Shown: positions 1 to 8,207, numbered from the stretch's first letter. The stretch: 46,155 nt of DNA from Oscillospiraceae bacterium (GCA_017465745.1 JAFTVM010000077.1:1-46155); one strand, 5' to 3'. Notes: generated from the letters alone by a model not told the origin. Numbers and translations: made by a program.

Positions 1-126
1 CAACGCCGAAGCCGATAACCAGTGCATCCAACAAAGCCGACTTGATACGGTACAGCCAGCGGGGGAGCCGGAGCCGAAAACGGCGGGAATAACGGCCCCT
101 GGGGCGGTGGAAGCACCTAGAAATCG

Positions 127-156
127 AACGCAACAAAATAAAAATTTTGTTGCGTT
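127..156. promoter_or_regulatory. 13-bp inverted repeat, possible operator or terminator
   Basis: Arms at 127-139 (AACGCAACAAAAT) and 144-156 pair perfectly around an AAAA loop. The right arm overlaps the -35 box of the integrase promoter, which suggests an operator. It could instead be a weak terminator for a gene ending left of the window, but the stem is AT-rich and has no T tract. Positions 1-126 hold no gene I can identify. A short open frame from base 2 to a TGA near 160 could be the tail of an upstream gene. Confidence 0.45.
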
Positions 157-178
157 TGGTTGAGGAATATGGTATAAT
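150..178 (+). promoter_or_regulatory. SigA-type promoter of the tyrosine recombinase gene
   Basis: A TTGCGT -35 box (150-155) is followed after 17 bp by TATAAT (173-178), with TG one base before the -10 as an extended element. The recombinase start codon is about 37 bp downstream. Called by eye. Confidence 0.55.
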
Positions 179-214
179 AAACCCAAATAAAGAATTTCGG
201 AAGGGGTTATTCCA

Positions 215-1213
215 ATGCAGCGATATTTAGATTGTCCGCAGATTTTGCGGGATTTTCTGGCGTACCATGAAACGATCAAGGGGCAGTCGCAGAAGACTAT
301 CTCTGAATACTATCTGGATCTGCGGATGTTCCTACGATTCATCAGACTGATGCGAAGCGAGATGCCCATCCAAACCCGGCTTGATGATATTTCCATCCGA
401 GACATCGATCTGGAATTTATCCGCCGGATCACAACATCAGAGGTATTCGACTTTCTTTCCTATCTTGCCAACGACCGAAATCCTAATCCGGATTCTGCGG
501 AACAGGAACTGGGAATCTCTGCATCCTCCAGGGCCAGGAAGCTATCTGCAATCAAATCCTTTTTCAAGTATCTGACAGTTCGAACCAAGCAACTGGCGGA
601 GAATCCGGTTGCCGATCTTGAATACCCGAAGCTGAGAAAAAGTTTGCCGAAATATCTGACGTTTGAGCAGTCTTCAGCACTTTTGAAAGCTGTTTCCGGT
701 ACCAATCAGAAACGGGATTATGCCATTCTGATGCTGTTCCTTAATTGTGGTATCCGCCGCAGCGAGCTGGTGGGACTGAACCTGACTGACGTGTATGAAG
801 ACAGGATCCGGGTGATCGGTAAAGGCAACAAGGAGCGTTTTGTCTATTTCGGCGCAGCATGCAGGAAAGCCATCGATGTATATCTGGATGAACGCAACAA
901 AAAAGTGCTGTCGGACAATCGCGCACTTTTTGGATCCCGGGACAATAACCGGATCAGCGTCTCTGCTGTCCATCGGCTGGTGAAAAAGGCATTGCTGCAG
1001 GCGGGACTTGATTCCACCCAATTTTCTGCCCATAAACTGCGCCATACAGCTGCTACAATGATGCTTTCCGGCGGCGTGGATGTCAAAACTGTCCAGGAAG
1101 TGCTTGGACATGAGAATTTGAACACCACGCAGATCTATACCCATATTGAGAATACAGAGCTAAAAATCGCTGCGGAGGCAAATCCTCTTTCTAAGCTTGA
1201 TTTTTCGGAATAA
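215..1213 (+). CDS. Tyrosine recombinase, XerC/XerD type
   Basis: This is a site-specific recombinase of 332 residues. The N-terminal ~115 residues form a SAM-like core-binding domain, followed by the catalytic domain. The catalytic residues are visible: Arg181 in CGIRRSEL, a Lys in VIGKGNKER, His273 and Arg276 in HKLRH, His299 in LGHENL, and Tyr308 in IYTHIE. Full length and an intact active site fit a housekeeping chromosome-dimer resolvase. The ATG at 215 follows a GGAAGGGG ribosome site. The gene lies outside the element in cotJC and belongs to a different recombinase family from the element's own serine recombinases, so I do not link them. XerC versus XerD cannot be decided from sequence alone. 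Confidence 0.9.
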   Translation: MQRYLDCPQILRDFLAYHETIKGQSQKTISEYYLDLRMFLRFIRLMRSEMPIQTRLDDISIRDIDLEFIRRITTSEVFDFLSYLANDRNPNPDSAEQELGISASSRARKLSAIKSFFKYLTVRTKQLAENPVADLEYPKLRKSLPKYLTFEQSSALLKAVSGTNQKRDYAILMLFLNCGIRRSELVGLNLTDVYEDRIRVIGKGNKERFVYFGAACRKAIDVYLDERNKKVLSDNRALFGSRDNNRISVSAVHRLVKKALLQAGLDSTQFSAHKLRHTAATMMLSGGVDVKTVQEVLGHENLNTTQIYTHIENTELKIAAEANPLSKLDFSE

Positions 1214-1276
1214 ATCGTGTAAAATGTCGAATGCAACCAATAGTTGACAGCAAATTTATGCGGAAAGTTGGATTAT

Positions 1277-1744
1277 ATGTCGATTGGAGAGAGAATCACA
1301 AACCTTCGGAAAGCCTGTGACCTGAGCCAGGGACAACTGGCGGCCATGATGGGCGTCAGCAGGCAGGCGATTTCCAAATGGGAAAATGATCAGACCAGTC
1401 CCGACACGCTGAATCTGATCAAGCTTGCCGAAGTTCTGGAAAGCGATGTCGCGTACCTTGCCACGGGAGAATCCACCGCCGTTACGGTTCCTGATCCATT
1501 TGTGATGACAGTCGTCAAGGAAGTCATCAAAGAAGTGGAAAAGCCCGTTGAGGTGGAAGTTGAAATTCCCGTCATCAAAAAAGTCGAAGTGGAAAAGGTT
1601 GTGGAAGTTGAACGGATCGTTGAGGTGGAAAAACCGGTCATCCGCCGCCGGATCCGCGTGAAATACAGGGATAACCCCATACACATGCTGATCCTGGGCG
1701 GCGGATGCTTCCTGATTGGGCTGATTCTGGGGCTGATCTTGTGA
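1277..1744 (+). CDS. XRE-family regulator with C-terminal membrane anchor
   Basis: The N-terminal ~65 residues form a Cro/C1-type helix-turn-helix (LSQGQLAAMMGVSRQAISKWEN). A strongly repetitive Val-Glu-Lys region follows, with repeats such as VEVEKPVEVEVE and VEVERIVEVEKP. The protein ends in a basic patch and one hydrophobic segment (MLILGGGCFLIGLILGLIL) that stops at the C-terminus. The protein therefore looks like a tail-anchored DNA-binding regulator with an extended charged linker. I chose the ATG at 1277, preceded by GGAAAG, over the upstream TTG at 1244 because the HTH domain begins directly after it. Its targets are unknown. It converges with radA 21 bp downstream. Confidence 0.8.
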   Translation: MSIGERITNLRKACDLSQGQLAAMMGVSRQAISKWENDQTSPDTLNLIKLAEVLESDVAYLATGESTAVTVPDPFVMTVVKEVIKEVEKPVEVEVEIPVIKKVEVEKVVEVERIVEVEKPVIRRRIRVKYRDNPIHMLILGGGCFLIGLILGLIL

Positions 1745-1765
1745 GCCCCTCCCCTGCCCTCAATT

Positions 1766-3127
1766 TTATAGCGCAGTCTCGATTGCTTCCCGGAGATTTC
1801 TGACGCGGTAAACCGTCAGGTCTTCGGGAATTTCCAATTTTTCGGAACCGTTTCTTGGGATAATGCACTTTTTGAACCCTAATCTTGCAACTTCTGACAG
1901 TCTCTGGTTCATATTGGAAACACTGCGGATCTCCCCTGTCAGGCCCACTTCACCGATGGCCACCAGATCATCGGAAATGACCTGATCCCGGTAAGATGAT
2001 GCCACCGCCAAAACCACCGGAAGATCCGCACCGGGTTCATCCAGCCGCAGGCCACCGATCACATTGATATATGCGTCGAAGACGTTCAGCTTCATGCCTG
2101 CCCGCTTCTCCGCCACTGCCATCAGCAGAACGGCCCGGTTGAAATCAAAGCCGTCGGCAGCCCGCCGCGGCACATTGAAGGTAGTCTTTGTCACCAGGGC
2201 CTGGACCTCTGCCAGGACCGGGCGGGTACCCTCCATGACGCAGGCCACACAGGTTCCGCTTGCACCTTCCGGACGTCCCTCCAGCAGCATCTGGGAGGGA
2301 TTCGGTACTTCAATCAGTCCCTTATCCGCCATTTCGAACACGCCGATCTCGTTGGTGGAGCCGAAGCGGTTCTTGGCGGCCCGCAGCAGCCGGTAGGAGG
2401 AATTTGGATCGCCCTCAAAATACAGGACGCAGTCCACCATGTGCTCGAGCACCTTGGGGCCGGCGATATTGCCGTCTTTATTGATGTGACCGACAACAAA
2501 GACCATGATACCCCTGCTCTTGGACATCTGCATCAGAGCCATGGTACAGTCCTTGACCTGGGAGACACTGCCGGGAGAAGATTCATTTTCCTCATTGTAA
2601 AGGGTCTGGATGGAATCAGCGATGAGAATATCGGGCTGCATCTGTTCCACGGCCTCAAGTATATCGGAAAGCCGGGTCTCGGACAGGATATACAGCTCAT
2701 CGGGGGCGACCCCCAGCCGCTGTGCCCGGAGCTTGAGCTGCCTCTCGCTTTCCTCACCGGAAACATAGAGCACTTTGCGGCCCATGCAGAGGCTGTCGCA
2801 GATTTGCAGCAGAAGCGTGGACTTGCCGATGCCGGGTGCACCGCCCACCAACACCAGGCTGCCTGCTACCGCGCCGCCGCCAAGGACCCTGTCCAGCTCG
2901 CCCATGCCGGTGGAAAACCGGATCTCATGGCCGGTATCCACATCCCGGATGCGCTGAGGTCTTCGGCTCATGCCGACAGGGGAAGATTTGGCCTTTCCCA
3001 CAGCCGTGGGCTTTTCGATATGCTCTTCCATGGTGTTCCATGCGCCGCAGGCAGGGCAGCGTCCCTGCCATTTTGGGGTCTCGTTGCCGCAGGCGGTGCA
3101 GAAAAATACAGTCTTTGTCTTTGCCAT
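1766..3127 (-). CDS. radA: DNA repair protein RadA
   Basis: RadA is a RecA-like ATPase that promotes branch migration and recombinational repair. The order is a N-terminal four-Cys zinc finger (CTACG...CPACG), a RecA core with Walker A GGAPGIGKST, the RadA signature KNRFGSTNEIG, and a C-terminal Lon-protease-like domain. At 453 residues it has the usual family length. The ATG at 3127 has an AAGGAG site upstream; the longer frame to 3145 would start within that site. It lies 35 bp downstream of cwlD on the same strand, so the two are probably co-transcribed. Confidence 0.96.
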   Translation of the reverse strand: MAKTKTVFFCTACGNETPKWQGRCPACGAWNTMEEHIEKPTAVGKAKSSPVGMSRRPQRIRDVDTGHEIRFSTGMGELDRVLGGGAVAGSLVLVGGAPGIGKSTLLLQICDSLCMGRKVLYVSGEESERQLKLRAQRLGVAPDELYILSETRLSDILEAVEQMQPDILIADSIQTLYNEENESSPGSVSQVKDCTMALMQMSKSRGIMVFVVGHINKDGNIAGPKVLEHMVDCVLYFEGDPNSSYRLLRAAKNRFGSTNEIGVFEMADKGLIEVPNPSQMLLEGRPEGASGTCVACVMEGTRPVLAEVQALVTKTTFNVPRRAADGFDFNRAVLLMAVAEKRAGMKLNVFDAYINVIGGLRLDEPGADLPVVLAVASSYRDQVISDDLVAIGEVGLTGEIRSVSNMNQRLSEVARLGFKKCIIPRNGSEKLEIPEDLTVYRVRNLREAIETAL

Positions 3128-3162
3128 GGGGTGTTCTCCTTGCATTTGTTTTCTACATTATA

Positions 3163-3879
3163 TCAATCATTTGTTTGCCCGTCAAGGAAATTGCTGAGCG
3201 TGGTACCGATAACCGCCGCGATTTTCTGCTGATAGGCGGGCATACGCAGAAGCACTTCCTCCCGGGGATTGGACAGGAACCCGCATTCGGCCAGAATGGC
3301 GGTGCATGATACGTTCTCCATCAGATAGATCCCGTCGGCGCGCTTGATTTGGCGCTGAATGCCCGGATTCAGCACGGTGCTGAAAGTATCCTGTATTTTT
3401 TTCGCAAGAGCTTCACTCTCCCCTGCTCCGTTGAAAAAAACCTGGACGCCGCTGTAGCGGGAATCCGAAAAGGTATTCTGATGGATGCTGATCAGGATCG
3501 GATCCTCTGTACTGGTGACGATCCGCACCCGCTCCCGCAGATCGGACACCTTTTTCTGGGCCAGGGTCGCTCCTGTTGTGTAGACGGAAATATCCGTGGT
3601 CCGGGTCATGCGGGTTTGATAGCCAAGCAGATGCAGCAGGTCGTTGAATTTCAGAGCAATGCTCAGGTTGATTTCACTTTCCTTTGCTCCAGTGCAGGAT
3701 ACCGCGCCGCCATCCTCTCCGCCGTGGCCGGCATCGATGATGATGATGTGGCTGCGATCCACCGGAATTTCCTGGGAAATGACTGTCACCGCTTCATTGC
3801 CGAGATAGGTAGCCGCCAGGAAGCAGGAGACCACCGCAAAATAGATCATCGCCTGTGAGACACATTTTTTAATGTTCAT
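3163..3879 (-). CDS. cwlD: N-acetylmuramoyl-L-alanine amidase, CwlD type
   Basis: This is a zinc amidase of the Amidase_3 family, 238 residues. An N-terminal membrane segment (about 10-28) would place it outside the membrane. Zinc and catalytic residues are visible: His in DAGHGGEDGG, Glu in SEINLSIA, His in SIHQNTFSD, and Glu in LAECGFLSN. In Bacillus, CwlD with PdaA makes the muramic delta-lactam of spore cortex; the small size, single amidase domain and neighbouring cotJ genes suggest the same role. GAGGTGAG precedes the ATG. The gene is divergent from cotJ across about 95 bp. Confidence 0.88.
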   Translation of the reverse strand: MNIKKCVSQAMIYFAVVSCFLAATYLGNEAVTVISQEIPVDRSHIIIIDAGHGGEDGGAVSCTGAKESEINLSIALKFNDLLHLLGYQTRMTRTTDISVYTTGATLAQKKVSDLRERVRIVTSTEDPILISIHQNTFSDSRYSGVQVFFNGAGESEALAKKIQDTFSTVLNPGIQRQIKRADGIYLMENVSCTAILAECGFLSNPREEVLLRMPAYQQKIAAVIGTTLSNFLDGQTND

Positions 3880-3912
3880 AAGCTCACCTCGTTTATTTCT
3901 ATGCGGATTTTC

Positions 3913-3939
3913 ACAGCAGATGAACGCACCGCATAGAAT
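3913..3939 (+). promoter_or_regulatory. Candidate mother-cell (SigE/SigK-like) promoter of cotJ
   Basis: CATAGAAT at 3932-3939 resembles the -10 of mother-cell sigma factors (SigE CATACANT, SigK CATANNNTA). An AC at 3913-3914 sits 17 bp upstream, the SigK-type spacing. Bacillus subtilis cotJ is known as a mother-cell sporulation operon. An inverted repeat TATGCGG (3900-3906)/CCGCATA (3929-3935) overlaps the -10. Called by eye only. Confidence 0.45.
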
Positions 3940-3974
3940 GACACGGAACGACAGTTCTGAAAGGAGGAATCACA

Positions 3975-4403
3975 ATGAACGCGAAAAAGAAAGGCAGCCA
4001 GGGCCGTTTGCCTGCCATGGCGCCCCTGGCCAATCCGTATGTTCCCTTTCAAATGGAGAATCCGCCCCGGTATGAGGCTGGAAAAGCCATCATCCGCGGC
4101 ACCCTGTATCCGGGACTGGATTTGCCATTCATGGGTCAAGTCAACAATCAGCCCCTGCCGGATACGCCCAAGGCAGCCCTGCAGACCCTTGCCTTTGCCA
4201 TCCAGGAGCTTGCCCTGTATTTGGATACCCATCGGGACGATAAGGATGCGCTGGAGCAGTACCGGGCATATCAGCAGATGTACCGCAAATGCATGGAAGC
4301 CCATCACCGCCAGATGACCCATCACCACGAGGGGCGCGAAGACGAATACGAGTGGCTCTGCGATCCCTGGCCCTGGGAATACGCTGCCAACAAGGAGGTG
4401 TAA
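3975..4403 (+). CDS. CotJA-CotJB fusion, spore coat protein
   Basis: This 142-residue protein joins two normally separate spore-coat proteins. Residues ~15-58 match the CotJA pattern (NPYVPFQ, then GTLYPGLDLPFMG). Residues ~65-136 match CotJB (LQTLAFAIQELALYLDTH, then the closing DDPWPWE-like CDPWPWE). Both signatures are complete and separated by a short linker, so the frame appears to be a true fusion and not a sequencing error. The ATG follows AAAGGAGG. It is two bases from cotJC, implying one operon cotJA/B-cotJC. CotJ proteins assemble into the inner coat with the Mn-catalase-like CotJC. Confidence 0.85.
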   Translation: MNAKKKGSQGRLPAMAPLANPYVPFQMENPPRYEAGKAIIRGTLYPGLDLPFMGQVNNQPLPDTPKAALQTLAFAIQELALYLDTHRDDKDALEQYRAYQQMYRKCMEAHHRQMTHHHEGREDEYEWLCDPWPWEYAANKEV

Positions 4404-4405
4404 CC

Positions 4406-4828
4406 ATGTTCGTATATAGCAAGAAGCTTCAGTATCCCGTGAAGATCGACCGTCCCAATCCCCGCCTGGCACGGATCATCCTGACCCAGTACGGCGGCCC
4501 AGACGGTGAACTGGGCGCCAGCCTGCGCTACCTGAGCCAGCGGTATTCGATGCCCTTCGATGATCTGAAAGGACTGCTGACCGATATTGGTACTGAGGAA
4601 CTGGGGCATTTGGAGATGATCGGCGCCATCGTTCATCAGCTCACCAGGAATATGAAGGATAAGCAGATGAAAGATCCTGCTTTTGCACCCTACTTCGTTG
4701 ACCATACCGCCGGTGTCTATCCTGCTGCGGCCTCCGGGACGCCCTGGAGCGCGGCTACCATGCAGGTCAAGGGCGATCCCATGGCGGACCTGGTGGAAGA
4801 CCTGGCGGCAGAGGCTAAGGTGCGATAA
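4406..4828 (+). CDS. cotJC: CotJC N-terminal fragment (gene interrupted by element)
   Basis: This is the spore-coat Mn-catalase-family protein CotJC, truncated to 140 residues against about 190 for the family. Residues 1-136 are typical CotJC, from MFVYSKKLQYPVK to EDLAAE. Glu35, Glu65 and His68 (TEELGHLEM) correspond to half of the dimanganese site. After Glu136 only AKVR and a stop follow, and the rest of the domain is missing. The missing part is at 31075-31263 in a compatible frame. The break coincides with GCAGAG (4808-4813), which recurs at 31069-31074. Alone this fragment lacks the last His ligand and should be inactive. AAGGAGG in the end of the previous gene serves as RBS. No terminator follows it. 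Confidence 0.93.
   Translation: MFVYSKKLQYPVKIDRPNPRLARIILTQYGGPDGELGASLRYLSQRYSMPFDDLKGLLTDIGTEELGHLEMIGAIVHQLTRNMKDKQMKDPAFAPYFVDHTAGVYPAAASGTPWSAATMQVKGDPMADLVEDLAAEAKVR
4808..4813 (+). other. Left attachment core (attL) of the cotJC element
   Basis: GCAGAG encodes Ala135-Glu136 of CotJC. The identical hexamer is at 31069-31074, also on codon boundaries. Crossover anywhere within it gives the same product. To the left is cotJC coding sequence; to the right is element sequence. Confidence 0.8.
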
Positions 4829-4910
4829 AGGGTACGATGCGAAAAGTGCATGTGCCGCAATGAATTTGTTTACGCTTTTACAGGGATGCGCGAGATACGG
4901 TGATGATCCG

Positions 4911-6467
4911 TTAAAACGCCCAAAAAATCGTAACCGGAACCTGTTTGGTTACCCGGTCACGGTGTCCGATTGCGATATGGTCAATGAGAATTTCTGTCAT
5001 CGCTGCGGTCAGAGGCATTTCGTTTACATAGCGTCCGATGATCTCGGCGCGGTTATCTGACTGGGCTTTTTCCCGTTCGATATCCGCCAGTCTCAGCCGG
5101 CATTGGGCGATCCGATCCTCGATCCGGGCGCTCTCGTTACGGAAGGATTCGGCCATGGCGGTATAGTCTTCCTGGCTGATCATTCCCGTTACCTTGTCTT
5201 TATAGAGCATCGCCATGGCTTCTGCACACTCTGCGAGCTTTTCCTGATGGATATTCTGCTCTTCCATTGCTTTTTCAGCCCGGAGCGTGAGCGCCGCAGA
5301 GAAATCGATGTTCCGGCTCAACTCCCCCATGTCCAGAAATTCACGCGAAAACTTGCGCAGTTCCCTGAGAACGATCTCTTCCAGCTCCAGAACCGGCATG
5401 AAACAGCCCTGGCAGGCGTCTTTGGAGATCAGTCGCGTGTTGCACTGCAGATAATGACGGTTATGATTTTTATGTGCCCGAACATGATAGCCGCAGTACA
5501 TGCAAACCACCTTTCCCGAAAAAGGATGGAACATTCCGGTATTTTCAAAGGGTCTGGCATTGGACTTTACTTTCCGCTGAACGCGGTCCCAAAGATCACG
5601 TGCAATGACCGGCTCGTGGGTGTTCTCCACACGGATCCATTTACTTTTGGGACGTGCTCGCAGCTGTCTGCATTTGTAGGACACACTTTCAGCCCTGCCC
5701 TGAACAAGATTTCCGATATATACTTCGTTCGTCAGGATATTTGCAATGGCAGAATACTTCCAAAGGGTATTCAGGTGACGCGTGGCTGTCTTGTATCGGA
5801 AGCCATGCAGGCGTTTGTATTCCGTGGGATTGGGCTCTCCGCGGTCATTCAGCATCCGGGCGATATAGGTTTTTCCGTATCCGGAAGCGAATAAGGTAAA
5901 GATCTCCTTCACCACTGCCGCGGCCTCCTCGTCAATGATCAGATGCCCACGCAGTTCGGGATCCTTTTTGTACCCATAAGGCGCAAAGGCGCCGATGTGA
6001 AACCCATGTTCACGCCGGCTGGTCAGGACGCTTCGAATGTTCTCGGACATATCTTCCAGGTACCATTCGTTGACCAGTCCGTAGATCTGACGGGATTTCT
6101 TGTTGCCTTTGTTGTCGGTATCTGCATGATCGACGATGCTGACAAAACGGATGCCCCAAATCGGGAACAGGCCGTGGATATACTTCTCAACCAGCTCCAG
6201 CTCACGGGTGAAGCGGGACTGGGTCTTGCAGAGGATGATGTCGAACTTCCTGGCCTTGGCATCTGCAATGAGACGCTTGAACTGGGGTCTGCTGCGGTCG
6301 GAGCCTGCGTAGTCATCATCGCTGTATATATCAAAAATTGACCATCCCTGTCCCAAGGCATACTGGATTAACATGGATTTTTGATTTTGGATACTGTTGC
6401 TGTCGTCATATTCATGAAGCTTGTTCCGATCTTCTTCCGAAAGACGGCAATAGATCGCTGCTTTCAT
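4911..6467 (-). CDS. Large serine recombinase A, SpoIVCA type
   Basis: This 518-residue recombinase has an N-terminal resolvase catalytic domain starting AIYCRLS, with nucleophile Ser10. A central recombinase domain follows, then a zinc ribbon (CMYCGY...CNTR...C) around residues 330-375 and a C-terminal coiled-coil-like region rich in Glu and Arg. Such enzymes cut and rejoin att sites with a 2-bp central overlap. Its stop is about 97 bp from the left core, an ideal place for the element's own recombinase. The ATG at 6467 follows AGGAGG; the longer frame to 6500 lacks this. It is 20 bp downstream of a second recombinase, presumably in one operon. Confidence 0.93.
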   Translation of the reverse strand: MKAAIYCRLSEEDRNKLHEYDDSNSIQNQKSMLIQYALGQGWSIFDIYSDDDYAGSDRSRPQFKRLIADAKARKFDIILCKTQSRFTRELELVEKYIHGLFPIWGIRFVSIVDHADTDNKGNKKSRQIYGLVNEWYLEDMSENIRSVLTSRREHGFHIGAFAPYGYKKDPELRGHLIIDEEAAAVVKEIFTLFASGYGKTYIARMLNDRGEPNPTEYKRLHGFRYKTATRHLNTLWKYSAIANILTNEVYIGNLVQGRAESVSYKCRQLRARPKSKWIRVENTHEPVIARDLWDRVQRKVKSNARPFENTGMFHPFSGKVVCMYCGYHVRAHKNHNRHYLQCNTRLISKDACQGCFMPVLELEEIVLRELRKFSREFLDMGELSRNIDFSAALTLRAEKAMEEQNIHQEKLAECAEAMAMLYKDKVTGMISQEDYTAMAESFRNESARIEDRIAQCRLRLADIEREKAQSDNRAEIIGRYVNEMPLTAAMTEILIDHIAIGHRDRVTKQVPVTIFWAF

Positions 6468-6487
6468 ATATTCCCTCCTGCCCAATG

Positions 6488-8038
6488 CTAGAATTGCCAA
6501 TGAATCTCCACCGGTGTGGTCTTTGATACGGGATCCCGTTTTCCAACCAGGATATGATCGATCAGAATATCAGTCATTTCTTTCGTCAGGTGCCGGGTTC
6601 CTGCGTACCGCCGGACAAGTAATTTTCGGTCGATCATCCCACCCAATGTGATGTCGATCCGGGCGATTTTCTCCCGGCATTGGATGATCTGCCGGGACAT
6701 CTTTTCCTGATCGGCACGGAACGCGGCAGATAGGTTCTGAAATTCAGATTCTGTGATGATTTTCTTGATCTTGTCCATGTACAGTCCCCGCAGACCAGCG
6801 GTAAGATCCTTGGATCTGCGGCGATAAAGGGCGATCTCTGACTCCAGCCGGGCACGTGTGGCTCTGAGATCCGGGTAAAGATCAATGCCATTTTCCAGTG
6901 CCTCCTGGTCCAGCAGCGCTTCTGAAAGCGCCTGCAGTTCGGCGGCAACGATGCGTTCCAGCTTCGGCAGAGAAATGGATGCACCGATGCAGGCGTCGGC
7001 CGATACGCTGTGGGTTTTGCATTTGTATCCGCGCTTCTGACCGTTCTTGGTGGAACACATGCGGTATCCGCAGTGCATGCATCGTATTTTACCGGAGAAA
7101 ATACCGGGCTGTCCGGTGCCGGTAGTCGCAGCCTTTTTGCGGATGAGAGACTGAACGTTGTCCCACAGCTGCCGGTCGATGATCGGCATATGGGTTCCCG
7201 GGACTGTGATCCACTGATCCCGGGGCAGATGTATTTTCTGCCGGGATTTATAGGAAGCAACAGCGGCTTTCCCCTGGACCATATTACCGATGTATACTTC
7301 GTTGGTCAGCGTCTGGCTGATTGTCGTGTACCCCCAGAGAGTCCTGACGGGTGTATTCCGGTTGCGTACCATGCCGTGGAGCCGCTTATACTCTGTGGGG
7401 GTTGGGATCCCCTTCTGGTTCAGAATTCTGGCAATTGCCTGCTTTCCGTGACCTTCTGCGTACAGTGTGAAGATCGTCCGGACAACGGAAGCTGCCTCCG
7501 GATCAATCAGCAGATGCCCCTTTTGATCCGGATCCTTCATGTATCCATAGGGCGCGAAGGAACCGATGTGCAGCCCCTTCTTCCGGCGGCTGGTCAGGAC
7601 GGACTTGATATTATCCGACAGGTCTTCCAAAAACCACTCATTGACCAGGCCGGTGATCTGCCTGGATTTTTTATTGCCGGTGTTATCCGTATCGGCATTG
7701 TCAACAATGCTGACAAATCGGATGCCGAGCCGCGGAAACAGGTCATGGATATAGGTCTCCACCAACTCCAGCTCCCGGGTAAACCGGGACTGGGTCTTAC
7801 ACAATACAATATCAAATAATCCGGCCCGGGCGTCCTGGATCAGACGGTTGAACGCCGGCCGGCACCGGTCGGAACCGGCATAGTCGTCGTCACTGTAAAT
7901 ATCGTATATCGTCCAGCCGTTATCGGAGGCATATTCCGCCAGCATGGCCTTCTGATTCTGGATACTGGCGCTGTCGTCATTTTCATGCAGCTTATCCCGG
8001 TCTTCATCAGAAAGCCGGCAGTAGATCGCTACCTTCAT
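6488..8038 (-). CDS. Large serine recombinase B, SpoIVCA type
   Basis: This 516-residue paralogue of the neighbouring recombinase has the same layout: AIYCRLS with Ser10, SDDDYAGSDR, the recombinase domain, a zinc ribbon (CMHCGY...CKTH...C) and a coiled-coil-like tail. The two differ throughout, so they are diverged partners and not a recent duplication. The pair might act as a heteromer or one might have lost function, but both keep catalytic motifs. I chose the ATG at 8038, because the stop of an upstream small ORF overlaps it as ATGA, implying translational coupling; the longer frame to 8083 runs over that ORF. Confidence 0.92.
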   Translation of the reverse strand: MKVAIYCRLSDEDRDKLHENDDSASIQNQKAMLAEYASDNGWTIYDIYSDDDYAGSDRCRPAFNRLIQDARAGLFDIVLCKTQSRFTRELELVETYIHDLFPRLGIRFVSIVDNADTDNTGNKKSRQITGLVNEWFLEDLSDNIKSVLTSRRKKGLHIGSFAPYGYMKDPDQKGHLLIDPEAASVVRTIFTLYAEGHGKQAIARILNQKGIPTPTEYKRLHGMVRNRNTPVRTLWGYTTISQTLTNEVYIGNMVQGKAAVASYKSRQKIHLPRDQWITVPGTHMPIIDRQLWDNVQSLIRKKAATTGTGQPGIFSGKIRCMHCGYRMCSTKNGQKRGYKCKTHSVSADACIGASISLPKLERIVAAELQALSEALLDQEALENGIDLYPDLRATRARLESEIALYRRRSKDLTAGLRGLYMDKIKKIITESEFQNLSAAFRADQEKMSRQIIQCREKIARIDITLGGMIDRKLLVRRYAGTRHLTKEMTDILIDHILVGKRDPVSKTTPVEIHWQF

Positions 8039-8169
8039 GGATTTGCTTTCAGACGTTCCAGGTGATTGATGAGACGGATCCATAGCTGGGTGTACTCATC
8101 CTTTGTGGGATACCTTCCATTTTTGAATACGTTGCGAACAGCGTTCCCGGGTGCAGAAGTTTTTTCCAT
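8035..8169 (-). CDS. Small 44-aa protein coupled to recombinases; candidate RDF
   Basis: A short ORF begins MEKTSAPGNAVRNVFKNGRY and ends LERLKANP. It has a good AAAGGAG site 8 bp upstream of its ATG. Its TGA overlaps the ATG of recombinase B (ATGA), so the two are likely co-translated. The sequence is basic with a helical-looking second half (YTQLWIRLINHLERLK). I do not recognise a family. Size, charge and position fit a recombination directionality factor such as SprB of the SPbeta phage, but that is inference. Confidence 0.7.
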   Translation of the reverse strand: MEKTSAPGNAVRNVFKNGRYPTKDEYTQLWIRLINHLERLKANP

Positions 8170-8199
8170 CCGAACATCTCCTTTCAAACAAGTCATACA

Positions 8200-8207
8200 A
8201 TCCTATG
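8200..8207 (-). promoter_or_regulatory. Possible mother-cell -10 element for the recombinase operon
   Basis: On the minus strand CATAGGAT lies about 30 bp before the small ORF start. It fits the CATANNNT -10 of SigE/SigK promoters. I found no convincing -35 at the right spacing, so this is weak. Confidence 0.25.

Noticed and set aside
215-1213. Tyrosine recombinase as the integrase of the cotJC element
   Set aside because: It lies outside the element and has XerC/D-like full length. The serine recombinases beside the left core are the natural candidates.
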